Positions 36,071 through 46,864 of a stretch of DNA of 64,000 nt are shown here, one piece after another (position 1 is the first letter of the stretch; every line of letters starts with the position of its first letter). The stretch comes from Macrobrachium rosenbergii. Lineage: Eukaryota > Arthropoda > Malacostraca > Decapoda > Palaemonidae. The notes below the pieces were generated by a model, which saw nothing but the letters and a program-made list of their open reading frames with translations, ran no database searches and had not been told where the DNA came from. The position numbers and the translations under genes were made by a program. Where the stretch lies: contig NC_089766.1 in the NCBI RefSeq assembly GCF_040412425.1, forward strand, positions 48,903,297 to 48,967,296, read 5' to 3'.

Positions 36071-36711
36071 AATTGCGGTTTTCCAAGAATCGTTTTTCGC
36101 AGGATGAAATCCATTAAACGTATCTAGAAATTCCACACAATTTTTATCTTACGGTCTGCAGGGATATATATATAACAGAAGAGTCGAAATTTGGCAGCCA
36201 TGCTCAGAGGAATATCATATCCAATGCTTAAGTTGGGAAGGTTATAAATGGGAAAGGAAATCTGGTTCAAAATAAAAATGAACTCACAGGCAAGTTCAGC
36301 AACGTGCAGTATAAAATAAAAACTAAACAAGCCCTAACGGAAGCGAAACATTCAGTGAGCGATTTCCTCTCGGTAATGCACTTCGGAAAACTCACTCCGA
36401 GTGTGGGCAAGAGACGAAAGCCACAATATTCCAAGGGGCAACTCTATCTATCATACGAATCCATTTAAAACGGCCAAATAGATGGGAGATGTGTTGCACA
36501 CCTGGAATGCTAATATTTTCAGGGCTTAGTTACTGCATCACGTTCTTCCTGAACATTGTTGCACTGTTTCCTTACCAAATGCTTGTTCAGAAATTTCCTT
36601 ATTCTTGCTAAGACAATAAAGAATAATGCAAACTTCAATAGGTTTACTGAGTCTTTAGTTTACCTTGTATAGTGTTGGTAAAGTAAAATGTATATCTAAT
36701 AGGGCTAAATA

Positions 36712-36712
<1 letters not shown>
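36071..36712. other. spacer, no gene seen
   Basis: Unique sequence without recognisable features. Confidence 0.4.

Positions 36713-36779
<67 letters not shown>
36713..36779 (+). repeat. (GA)n microsatellite
   Basis: About 33 GA units. Confidence 0.95.
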
Positions 36780-36780
<1 letters not shown>

Positions 36781-36810
36781 CCGGACTTACAGGTCTGTAT
36801 CCTTCATGAA

Positions 36811-37617
36811 GAAAATGTTTCTGGTAACAAATATACGAGAATGTTTCTGGTAACAAACACACGAAATGTTTCTGGTAACAAATATACGAAAACTTTTCTG
36901 GTAAAAAATATAAGAAGACGTTTATGGTAACAAATATACGAAAACGTTTCTGGTAACAAATGTAAGAAGACGTTTATGGTAACAAATATACGAAAACGTT
37001 TCTGGTAACAAATATAAGAAAACGTTTCTGGTAACAAATATAAGAAAATGTTTCTGGTAACGAATATACGAAAACGTTTCTGGTAACAAATGTACGAAAA
37101 CGTTTCTGCTAACAAATATACGAAAACGTTTCTGGTAACAAATATAAGAAAACGTTTCTGGTAACGAATATAAGAAAATGTTTCTGTTAACAAATATAAG
37201 AAAACGTTTCTGGTAACAAATATACGAAAACGTTTCTGGTAACAAATATACGAAAACGTTGCTGGTAACAAATATAAGAAAACGTTTCTGGTAACAAATA
37301 TAAGAAAATGTTTCTGGTAACAAATATACGAAAACGTTGCTGGTAACAAATATAAGAAAACGTTTCTGGTAACAAATATAAGAAAACGTTTCTGGTAACA
37401 AATATACGAAAACGTCTCTGGTAACAAATATACGAAAACGTCTCCGGTAACAAATATAAGAAAACGTTTCTGGTAACAAATATAAGAAAACGTTTCTGGT
37501 AACAAATATACGAAAACGTTTCTAGTAACAAATATAAGAAAATGTTTCTGGTAACAAATATAAGAAAACGTTTCTAGTAACAAATATAAAAAAAATGTCT
37601 CTGGTAACAAATACAAG
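36811..37617 (+). repeat. 26 bp minisatellite, about 31 copies
   Basis: The unit is AAAACGTTTCTGGTAACAAA followed by TATACG or TATAAG. The unit length is not a multiple of three and none of its three minus-strand phases contains a stop. A 270-codon minus-strand frame with a 26-residue period (YLLPETFSYICYQKRF and so on) therefore results. Further long frames in shifted phases confirm it is an artefact. Confidence 0.97.
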
Positions 37618-37918
37618 TTAACCTAATTCTGACATTTCGGGTGTAGATTGTAGTAGTGTCACGGGAATCGTAATTTCTCCATTAGTTTCTGCATTTGGAT
37701 CTTAGGCATTGTGGTGACATGCGTATCCGAAAAGTATGAAGACATCGATAACTTTAAAGGTGATTGTTACTGTTACAAATAACTCATATCTGGTAAAAGA
37801 CTGACCTGTAGATTCTGCATAAAAAAATATAAAGATATTAACATGCCAAAAGATATAACTTATTTATTTTATTTTTTTTTTTTTTGCAAGCCACAAAATA
37901 AGAGAAAACAAGTAAAAA
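37618..37918. other. spacer, no gene seen
   Basis: Unique sequence with a T run at about 37871-37884. Confidence 0.4.
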
Positions 37919-37960
37919 ATGCGTCGACGTTTCTTCGGCGCAATCGAGTTTTCTGTAAAA
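37919..37960 (+). mobile_element. FB1 left-end fragment
   Basis: GCGTCGACGTTTCTTCGGCG, CAATCGAG and TTTTCTGTAA match the FB1 left end exactly. The rest of the element is missing. Confidence 0.75.
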
Positions 37961-38056
37961 CCCTCTCTCTCACTTGTGAATTCGGTGATTCATGATAAAA
38001 GATAGTTGCCCCTTTCCATTCTATTCCTGTTACTCATTCTGCCTTTCTTCCTAACG

Positions 38057-38122
<66 letters not shown>

Positions 38123-38203
38123 AATTCAGTGATTCATGGAAAAAGATAATGGTCCCTTTCCATTCTATTCCCATTAGTCATTCCGCCCTACGTCCTAACC
38201 CAG

Positions 38204-38269
<66 letters not shown>

Positions 38270-38334
38270 CATTCAGTGATTCATGAAAAAGATAGTTGGC
38301 CCTTTCCATTCTATTCCTGTTACTCATTCCGCCT

Positions 38335-38399
<65 letters not shown>
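37961..38399 (+). repeat. three tandem ~146 bp units, each with its own (CT)n array
   Basis: The unit GAATTCAGTGATTCATG, AAAAAGATAGT, CCCTTTCCATTCTATTCC, GTTACTCATTCCGCC then (CT)n occurs from about 37976, 38122 and 38268. CT arrays lie at 38058-38121, 38202-38266 and 38341-38399. Confidence 0.92.
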
Positions 38400-38400
<1 letters not shown>

Positions 38401-38806
38401 GTTTATCAGACGCAGCTATTTACGTCTCCTTGAATACACTTCAGTCATCCTAGAATGTAGCTCAGATGTTATCAGCACCATACTGGATGCTCTCCTCTCA
38501 CTTTCTCAATTTCCATCAAGGAAAGATATCACGAATTATCCCGTATCTTTTCGCACCAAATTATTTATAGGATTTTTTTCTGCTACTCTTGCGGGCACTT
38601 TCAGACTTCTCCCCCCACGTTCAGTATCTCAACTCTTTCGTCTTTTCGTTTCGCGTTCCAGAAATGCATAATTATTCATGGAGTCTGAAATTGTGGAGTT
38701 CCAGTGTCGGTATTTATCATAAATAATTCGCTTGCTTTATATGTAAAGATGAAATTTATATGATGTACATGCAGTATAATTAGATATATAAGGTAAAAAT
38801 TTCATA
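38400..38806. other. spacer, no gene seen
   Basis: A 131-codon frame at 38276-38671 begins in the CT arrays. Its non-repetitive part, through DVISTILDALLSLSQFPSRK, is not recognised. Confidence 0.35.
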
Positions 38807-38979
38807 TATGTATGTATGTACATGTATATATAAACACAAAATATACATATATACTGTACATATATGTATGTATGTACATGTATATGTAAACAAAATATAC
38901 ATATATACTGTACATATATGTAAGTATGTACATGTATATAAACACAAAATATACATATATACTTATATATATGTATGTA

Positions 38980-39022
<43 letters not shown>
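38807..39022 (+). repeat. ~64 bp TA-rich tandem repeat ending in (TA)n
   Basis: Three copies of a unit with GTATGTACATGTATATA, AACACAAAATATACATATA and TACTGTACATATATG, then a (GT)n(TA)n run. Confidence 0.88.
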
Positions 39023-39025
<3 letters not shown>

Positions 39026-39238
39026 ATGCAACAGAGAACATTTCCGCTTTCATTTAAAAGTCAACGAAACTCATTTCTTTCAGTAAATGAAGGAAACATC
39101 TGATAGCGTTAGCTATAAAATACGCATGACAAACACTAGAGGCATGAACTACTTATATCATCGGAAGAAAATCAGACGTCCGCCCTCTCGTCGACCGAAC
39201 TCGACGCGAGAGGTTTACATATTAAGAATATGATATTC

Positions 39239-39241
39239 ATA

Positions 39242-39277
<36 letters not shown>

Positions 39278-39431
39278 TCAAGCATCCGAAGAATGTTGGT
39301 TCCAACTTCCCACCGCAGACCCCACACTGCAGCAGTAACTGATCAGTGATTTTTCATCGCCCTTGGGGAGACGCGAACCACCGTGACATCTGAGTGTCAT
39401 GCCACGACACTAACCGCTATGCCAGCGGATC
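39239..39431 (-). mobile_element. SINE-D copy 1, tRNA-derived SINE
   Basis: Minus strand. The A box TGGCATAGCGG (39414-39424) and the following GTTAGTGTCGTGGCATG resemble Asp/Glu/Gly-type tRNAs. A B-box-like TGGTTCGCGTC lies about 35 bp on. The body (ATCACTGATCAGTTACTGC, GTGTGGGGTCTGCGGTGG) is followed by CATTCTTCGGATGCTTGAA and a TAA tail of about 12 units. The last block resembles the LINE-A segment ATTCTTTGGAAGCTTGAA. Confidence 0.75.
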
Positions 39432-39508
39432 ATCATTGCTGCCTGATCATCTTCAAACTGCGTGTTGCATATTTCCTCATTCATTTACAGTTGTATATCG
39501 AAGAGATT

Positions 39509-39790
39509 AGAATTCAGAGTTTAGGCCACGGGCCAAGTGCTGGGACCTATGAGCTCATTCAGTGCTGAAAGAGAAATTGAGAGCAAGAAGGTTTGAAAGG
39601 TGTAACAGGAGGAAAACCTCGCAGTTGTACTAGGAAACAACTGCCAAAGAGGATGGAGCGTCACACTGAAGAAAGAGAATAAGAACGGAGGCGCAGTAAA
39701 AGGAATGAAAGACGTTGCAGCTAGGGGCCGAAGTAATGCCTACAGTGCACCACGTGAGGAGCACTGATGGCACCACTCCCTTACGGGGAA
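39509..39790 (+). mobile_element. R1 repeat, near full length
   Basis: R1 blocks from AGAATTCAGAGTTTAGGCC to CCCTTACGGGG. The AGGGACGCTGCAAAGA block is deleted between GGGGCCGAAG and TAATGCCTACAG. Confidence 0.8.
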
Positions 39791-39911
39791 AGTTGTATAT
39801 CCCCAGACTACTTCTGAAATTACGTACCCTGCAAGAACAAATGTGAAATATTATGTAGATATATATACACACATATATATGAATTTTTATCACATCACCG
39901 TGATTCATATA

Positions 39912-40248
39912 CAAGCATTAAGCTACAAACGTCCTTTAATATCCAATTCGCTCTACCTCGGAAATAATATATTTTCATATATGTTACCCGAAGGGGAATT
40001 TTTTGGTTGATAATAAGTCCGTCGTCTCGTGGGCTCGAACCACAGAGGACTGGAACTCAGGACTACAGTGACGCGATTTTAACCACACGGCCAACTTAGT
40101 TCTTGTCTTCAGTGGTTCGAGCCCACGAGACGACGAACGTATTATCAACTAAAAAATTCCCCTTCCGGTAACATGTATGAAAATATATTACCGTATTTCC
40201 GAGGTAGAGAGAATTGGATATTAAAGGACGTTTGTAGATTAATGCTTA
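39912..40248. mobile_element. SINE-S inverted pair, head to head
   Basis: Arms 39912-40044 and 40112-40248 are inverted complements. They carry the SINE-S 3' blocks on the outside (ACAAACGTCCTTTAATATCC / GGATATTAAAGGACGTTTGT). The tRNA-like B box GGTTCGAGCCC is on the inside, with GTGTGGTTAAAATCGC as a candidate A box in the spacer on the minus strand. The whole would fold into a hairpin of about 135 bp. Confidence 0.8.
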
Positions 40249-40772
40249 CACACACATATATACACACACAGATTTAACCTGCAGACGAAAGGTATACTGT
40301 AAGCCTACATGAATTTTGGTTTAATTCCAAAAACGCGCTTAATCAAGATAATCAGATGAATAACAACGAGCATCTTAATTATGAAATCACTGTTTCCTTT
40401 CGGTCGAATGATTCACATTTCCGTCAGACTGAATCTCGCTTTCCTCCAGTAAAAAACAAAGAAACAAAAGCCAAATCATTTCCGGGAGTTGCTTGCTTGC
40501 ATGCTATACGAACCCGACATCAGTCACACACGCTGCGCGCCACTCCGAAGTGACACGAATTCTCTCAAGTGTGACCTCTGACCTCTCGGGAGTTTTCTCT
40601 GATTCCGGACTGATTTTCTTGACTTCCTTCTCTGCTCCAGAAATCGTGCGGTTCTTATACGTTAAGATTTGTCATGTCCAAGAAGATAAAAGATTTTCTT
40701 TGCATGGAGAGTTCGCCTTCGAAGAGCCTTCTTGAAGGTGATAGCCACTTGTGCTTTGAAGATCAGGTTCAG

Positions 40773-40773
<1 letters not shown>
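40249..40773. other. spacer, no gene seen
   Basis: Overlapping 65 and 80-codon frames at 40356-40735 are unrecognised. Confidence 0.35.
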
Positions 40774-40848
<75 letters not shown>

Positions 40849-41030
40849 GTATAAAAAACATGTATGGAAGTAATATAAAACTCCCACCACATGTGAATGG
40901 GAAAAAAGTGATGGGTATAAAACACTTAAGGAAATAATATTAAACTCCTATCACATGTGAATGGAGAAAGGCGAGACACTGGTATAAAACAATTAAGGAA
41001 ATAATATATAACTCCTACTAGATGCGAAGG
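40774..41030 (+). repeat. (GA)n then three ~67 bp tandem units
   Basis: (GA)36 at 40774-40845 is followed by three copies of ACTGGTATAAAAMA, AAGGAAATAATATAAAACTC and CACATGTGAATGG-type sequence. The third is the most diverged. Confidence 0.85.
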
Positions 41031-41701
41031 AGAGGAAGGCCCAGAAACCTGCAGCCGTGAAAACGCAGCAAGTCGCTAAACGAAACTGCGATAATCGAGC
41101 CTACTAATTAAAGCCAGAATTCCGTCACGGTACTCCGTCCACTGGAAACCTGACGACGCGTCCCGCAGCTGCGCCCTTTGGTCGGCACATCAGTCAGAAG
41201 CTCACGCGATGCTAGTGGCCGTCGGGTAATCCTCGGATATAAAGGGTTAATCCTCCGATCTAAATACCGTTCATTTTGTTCTCTGCTATACGTTAACTAC
41301 AGCTAAAGTGTGTTATCGATATTATCTCTATTTCATAATAAATTAAAATAAAAATGAAACTGTATGAGATTTATGTTAAGTAATGCAACAGAATGAGTCC
41401 CGTTTTTTCTTCGATATTCTGACAACCTTCCTACAATCCGAAAACGATCCCGAAAACTGCCTTAACGGGGGTCACATTTCCCACGAGATAAGCGTGTCTG
41501 AATTTCAAAGAGCTCTGCCGAAAGAAATCTCTGGAGCACTTACTTCGTAGGGCTCACGGCGGTTCAATCAAGGTTCCTTGGTCAATCTGAGATGTCAGTG
41601 ACTCATTGGACGATAGATCCTACGTATCCAGACCTTAATTGCTCTTTATTTATATTTCTACTGCCATTTTTTTTCTTTTTTTCGTATTTGGTCACTCTGC
41701 T
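41031..41701. other. GC-richer segment then spacer; weak TATA/initiator pair
   Basis: 41040-41230 is unusually free of simple repeats and GC-richer. TATAAAG at 41238-41244 lies about 35 bp before TTCATTTTG (A at 41273), which fits the arthropod initiator. No credible coding frame follows, so a promoter is only a possibility. Confidence 0.2.
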
Positions 41702-41709
41702 CTCTAGAC

Positions 41710-41872
41710 CAGTGGTTCGTAACCAGGGGTGCTCGGACCCCTAGGGGGTGGGAAGCCGGTTCCTAAGGAGCATAACTATGAATAATAAATATATAAATAT
41801 ATATTTATATACGTGTATTTTTTTCTGGAGAAAATAAAAATAAAATACAATAAAATAAAATAAAATAAATAA

Positions 41873-41912
<40 letters not shown>

Positions 41913-42009
41913 TTTTGTTTGTTTGTTTATTTCAGCAATTCAGGGGGTTGCGAGAACTGACCGCTGATTTGAAAGGGGTGCATACATTGAAAAAGGTTAA
42001 GAACCACTG
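41710..42009. mobile_element. hAT-type MITE with 8 bp target duplication
   Basis: Terminal inverted repeats CAGTGGTTCGTAACC and GGTTAAGAACCACTG are of the well-known hAT form (CAGTGGTTCTCAACC). The flanks CTCTAGAC (41702-41709) and CTCTAGGC (42010-42017) form an 8 bp target-site duplication with one mismatch, as expected for hAT. The ~300 bp interior is AT-rich, includes AAAAT and AAT arrays and codes for nothing, so it depends on a transposase encoded elsewhere. Confidence 0.93.
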
Positions 42010-42196
42010 CTCTAGGCGTTCCTAGCTCAGACTCATAGCAAAGAAGAATGTATACTCATTGCGAACGTTACAAAGAAACGTAAACTCTTAAACTGAAAGC
42101 CTATTATAGCGTCACTCTGGTAAACTGAAACACAAGACTGCTAAACTGACAGATGAAGTTACAATTTCTTTATCCATTTATGTTTTATAGCGTCAC

Positions 42197-42197
<1 letters not shown>

Positions 42198-42285
<88 letters not shown>
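42198..42285 (+). repeat. (TA)n microsatellite
   Basis: About 44 TA units; more TA-rich sequence at 42318-42370. Confidence 0.95.
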
Positions 42286-42288
<3 letters not shown>

Positions 42289-42370
42289 CATGCATGGGGA
42301 TCCACTGCTGAATCTATAGATATATACATATATATATGTATATATATACATATACATATATATATACTAT

Positions 42371-43400
42371 ACATATGCACCGCCAGTGTTCCTCTTTTGC
42401 AGGATGCAAAAGCTTATCTCCTAATATAATTTATTCTATATTTGTACAGGGCACCGGTATTATCTTCAGGTTTATTTTTCACAAAACATATTCTAGATCT
42501 GTTGTGGATTGCACATAGCAACGTTCCACTTACATTATGACTTCAGTTTTGTTTTTCACAACTCGACTGTTTCAACCTGCGTATCTGCCGTGGAAGGCTA
42601 CAAAGGAATTAGACGAAACGGCATATTCCAACTGTCTCTCGAGCTTCTGCTAGGAATATTCCAGAATCCAGGATCCTGGATTAATTCTAAGCGTCAATGC
42701 TGCTTAGCGCTCAAAAATAATTCTGGGATTGCATTTAAGAGAAACGTCTTAAAAGACCTCTTTGTGAGATTATAACAAATAAGAGTCCATATTGGTCCTG
42801 ACCGTTCAATTAACCATTCCACCTTCGCTTCAAGAGGTATATAAAGAATTTACGTCCTGTTAAAAAATACTTGATACATTGCGAAAATACTTCTCAATAT
42901 CCTAGCTTTCAATTTATAATTTCTGTTGACTTCTAAATGATTAGCATTGACTATTTCGTCACATTACCACTAACACTAGAACAATAATACTGAGGAGGAT
43001 AGTGGCTCATTGTAATTAAAAAAAATATTAATGGTGATGATGATCAATTTTATCACCCAGACAAATTTTCATACAAGAGAAAAATAGCCAAGATTAAGTG
43101 TGGAATTTTTTGTTTTTGTCTAAAACTATTTATACTGAAAACTCGTACCTTTGGTTCGATTAAACAGTTGCTGAATACACCATTTATATGTACAGTTGAT
43201 ATAGCTGTGAATACAAGAGCAATGAAGGTGGTTTAAAAAATTCTACGATTCTGGGAATGTACTTTTTATTTTTTTTCAAAGAACAGGGAAGGAAGATTAC
43301 CAACTTAACTATCGACATCAGCCAAGACCACAGAACCTCGTGGCCTCGTATGATGACGAAAGGGGAAAACAGAATGCCCAAATGAGAGAAATGACTACCC
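42371..43400. other. 1 kb without a recognised gene
   Basis: Low in simple repeats. An 88-codon frame at 42509-42775 is unrecognised. No exon call is justified. Confidence 0.35.
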
Positions 43401-44067
43401 ATGGTCAGGGCACGTTTTGAGGGAAGGGAGGAGTGGGTACGGGGTGGGGGTGGGGGGGGGGTGGTTGTTGAAGGGGGCCAGGCACACAGCCGCAAGAACA
43501 GGTGTCAGTGGCAGGGGAGGAAGGCGCCTCTCGCAGCTCATTGGCTGAACGGGTGGCCTAGCGAGAGCACGTGCCCAACCACCAATCGCGCAGACTTTGA
43601 TTTCGAACGACTCGCTCTCCCACGGAGACACTCCAGGCTTTCCACTCCGGGGACGCATCCTCTTCGAGAGAACCCAAAGCTCCCAATAGCTCGTGTAAAC
43701 AAGACTTGACTGGGGCTCCTCAGGAAACGGCGCTGGCAGTAATAACAGACATACTGCATAACATACCCAGACGCGGGCTGGCCCCAGCTCGGAAAGGATA
43801 GAGCGAGCGGAGCGCGTCTACAGTAAGTGTACAGTACAGTACAGTACCACAACAGGGCTTCTTCGAGGGGACATTCTGCATCGGCGTCGACTGCCTCCTG
43901 CCTGGTCGATCGCAAACGCAGCAGCGTCAGTTTTTTTTTTTATATTTTTCAAACCAGAAGGATCGGTTTTGTTTTGCGACGTCGCAAATGTCATCAGCTG
44001 TTAGAAAAGTGAGGCTGGAAGCTCCGTGTCGTAGATAGCGCTGGACGGCGACCGCCTGATAAAAAGT
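43401..44067 (+). promoter_or_regulatory. candidate promoter and non-coding first exon
   Basis: The GC-richest, SSR-poor stretch of the window, with many CpGs. It has a G-run cluster at 43441-43461, an inverted CCAAT box (CATTGGCTG near 43540) and a direct one (ACCAATCG near 43580). TCAGT at 43927-43931 matches the arthropod initiator. ACA/GTAAGTG near 43824 and AAAAA/GTGAGTAT at 44067-44068 are good 5' splice sites. Long frames on both strands reflect GC content. No coding start is assignable. Confidence 0.3.
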
Positions 44068-45000
44068 GAGTATCGACGATTTTAAGTTTTGATTTTTTCT
44101 AATGTCAGTGATAACTGGAGACGTGCTTGGGTAACTGTTGAAGAAGCAGACGACACAGTTATCGGGGGGTGCCATTATATTAATTACCCTTGAGGGAACA
44201 GGTGCAATAAGTGTGTACAAGAGAAAAGTTCATATGCTTCGGATGACCAAACCAGCTTGTTAAGTTACTAACCAATTTCCTTTAAGACTGGCGATTTTTA
44301 CTACGTAACCTGTTACCCCACAAACTTCCTCACTGAAAACGCTATTGGTTTTGAGCTAAAAGAAACGTGTGCTCCTTGAATCATTAGATTGGGAAAATTG
44401 TGGTTAAAAAATCAGGGATAACTGCAGTATACGCAGTGATGGAGTTTCTGTGGTAGAGCTACTTGAGTTGGAGTAGATACCATCAACAGTCGGCGCTAAC
44501 TAGCCAGTTACATGACATTTATTATACTCTAGGGATTCTTGAAGGCACCATTTTTCCTGTCTGGGACACATTTATATTTATTGAAGCTGCGCCTGTCCGT
44601 GTTATTTTTAGTTTTATTTATAATGTTGACGTTACATTTCAGCGGTAATATACTGATAAATTATCATTTATGCATGATTTAATTATCATTTATGTATCAT
44701 TTATGAATGGTTTTGTGCGTATTTTTTCCCGGGCGCACTTTTTTTTTTATATTATTAATGTTTTGTGTAGATGAGATGGTAAGTCAGATTTGTACTGTAA
44801 TTCACACTTGCAAATACTCACAGATGAAATTGTATTTAGGAAGTATACAGGAGAACTCGTGGGTATGCATTCAAGTACGATACAATGTTATGTATACCCT
44901 ATATTATATATATACATATATGTGTGTGTGTTATATATATACATACTGTGATATATATAGTGACATACAGGAGCTCTTGCGCATGCTTTGAGTACAATAT
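44068..45000. other. spacer (intron if the upstream exon is real), no gene seen
   Basis: AT-rich sequence with no recognised repeat before the TA tract. Confidence 0.35.
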
Positions 45001-45002
45001 TA

Positions 45003-45083
<81 letters not shown>
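45001..45083 (+). repeat. (TA)n microsatellite
   Basis: About 38 TA units with one CATA interruption. Confidence 0.95.
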
Positions 45084-45087
45084 ATAA

Positions 45088-45290
45088 AATATCGAAATCA
45101 TTTTACCTCGAGAATAGCTTACACCCAATTAGAATCATGTATTATTATGCATCCTCTGACAATGACCCGGATTCGAACCCCCCAATTTTTGGGGGTATGA
45201 TGAAATTAACCTTATCCACTCAGCTAGGTAGAGGGCATTCGATATCAATAGGTAACTTATAGGTTAATATTTGGGAATATAAAAAGTTTT
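45088..45290. mobile_element. SINE-S copy with partial inverted partner
   Basis: Minus strand from 45232: the A box TAGCTGAGTGG is an exact consensus match. The B box GGTTCGAATCC is perfect. The body follows (GGGTGTAAGCTATTCTCGAGG). Immediately right, 45233-45290 on the plus strand carries only the 3' part (ATATCAATAGGTAACTTATA, TTAATATTTGGGAATATAAA), giving a head-to-head arrangement with TA tracts on both outsides. It is not a functional tRNA; acceptor-stem pairing is not evident. Confidence 0.7.
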
Positions 45291-45317
45291 GTTAATATTT
45301 ATGACAAACTATACCAT

Positions 45318-45391
<74 letters not shown>

Positions 45392-46074
45392 ATATGTATA
45401 TCTATGTGTATGATGTATGTATGTATACGAAAACCCTCATTGTTAGAAAGTAACATAACGTAATAAAATAAGCAAACAACAGCCGTCGAAAAAAAAAAGT
45501 AACAGATTTGCGCAATGCCATTTAAAGAAAACAGGATTGGAGATTTGCATACCAGTAACCCAAAGAAAATGTCTGCACCAATCTTTTTGATATGAATTAC
45601 GATAGTTAATATATATACTGTATATATATATAAATTTATATATTTATATTATGTATATTATATAAATGCATTTGTGTATATATATACTGTGTGTATATAT
45701 ATACATATATATATTATATATATATATAGTTGGGCTACTCACAAAACCGGCGTATCAATTCCCAAGGTCAACGATGTTCGACGCAATTATAGGACCTCCA
45801 GCAAGTGAACAAAACTCAGTCGGTGTACAACCAGCGTTTGGCTTCCTCCGATAACAAGCGCCCTTCGGGTGACACCGCACGCCAGGGGCATGACTTGCTC
45901 TGGCCGTTAGAGGAAGGAATTCCTAAGGGGGAAGTCCCGAGCCGTTGGAATTTGGAAGTAAATAATCCTTCATCGCAACATGACTAAATTTCCAAGATTG
46001 CGATGTGAGCAGTGCGTGGTTTTACAGACACACACACACATGCACGTATATATACATGTGTGTGTGTGCGTTAC
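45291..46074. other. TA tract then unrecognised GC-richer sequence
   Basis: A (TA)n tract lies at 45327-45387. 45725-45985 is about half GC with no simple repeats, but shows only short frames. Confidence 0.4.
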
Positions 46075-46359
46075 AGGCAGATAGCGAAACCGGGCATTTC
46101 GCGAACTGCCTGAAATGTCAGCCAGATAGCGAAATGCACTGGGGAAATTTGATCCCCCCAGGGGTTAGTGCTAAACACGGCGAAACAGTGATTCACCTAC
46201 AGTTTCGCCGTGTTTAGTAATAGCCCCAGAGGGGTCAAATGTATTTCGCCGTGTTTAGTACTAGCCCCTGAGGGGATCAAAATAATGTCCCTAACTGCAC
46301 TTCGCTATCTGCCTGAAATTTCAGGCCGTTCGTGAAATGCCTGGTTTCGCTATCTGCCT
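46075..46359. mobile_element. MITE-2, 285 bp with ~42 bp inverted ends
   Basis: Begins AGGCAGATAGCGAAACCGGG and ends CCTGGTTTCGCTATCTGCCT, with inverted pairing continuing through GCATTTCGCGAACTGCCTG. The interior holds three GTTTCGCCGTGTTTAGT-type words, one inverted, each near a CCCCWGRGGGG block, so it is itself palindromic. Non-coding. The superfamily is unknown and no clear target duplication is seen. Confidence 0.85.
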
Positions 46360-46373
46360 AAAAACATACATAC

Positions 46374-46520
<147 letters not shown>

Positions 46521-46545
46521 CACACGCACACACAAACATAACGCA

Positions 46546-46800
46546 ACAAATATCGTTCAATTTCCAATTCGCGCTACTTCGGGAATATCACCGAAGGGGA
46601 ATTATAAGTGATAAATGGTTTTGGTACCTAAGTGACTCAAACACTCGACAGTACCCTCCAACGACTGCCAGTCGACGTTCAAAACCATCGTTGGTTGTAC
46701 TGTCGAATGTAGAGTCGATTAGGTAGCAAACCATTTATCACTTATAACTCCCATTCGGTGATATTCCCAACATTTGTAGCAAGTTGTATATTAAACAACA
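46546..46800. mobile_element. SINE-S-like inverted pair, head to head
   Basis: Arms of about 105 bp (46546-46655 and 46696-46800). Both carry SINE-S 3' blocks outside (CCAATTCGCGCTACTTCGGG on the left; ATTTGTAATATAATGTTAT on the right). The inner arm contains ATCACTTATAACTCCC and AACCATTTATCACTTATAA. TA tracts flank both sides. Confidence 0.75.
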
Positions 46801-46829
46801 TTTGTAATATAATGTTATATATAAATGTC

Positions 46830-46864
<35 letters not shown>

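Noticed and set aside
36804..37616. 270-codon minus-strand reading frame
   Set aside because: It is a 26 bp minisatellite with no stop in any of its three minus-strand phases; overlapping frames in other phases are equally long.
39365..39431. Possible tRNA gene on the minus strand
   Set aside because: Box motifs fit but the cloverleaf is not complete, and the downstream body and TAA tail identify a SINE.
41238..41276. TATA box plus initiator as a confident promoter
   Set aside because: Spacing is slightly long, no gene follows, and such pairs occur by chance in AT-rich DNA.
43401..43915. Overlapping frames on both strands in the GC-rich island
   Set aside because: Open frames on both strands are expected from high GC. 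Neither product is recognisable.
45155..45232. Possible real tRNA gene (perfect A and B boxes on the minus strand)
   Set aside because: No acceptor stem or proper anticodon arm is evident, and the sequence continues into the SINE-S body shared with other copies.
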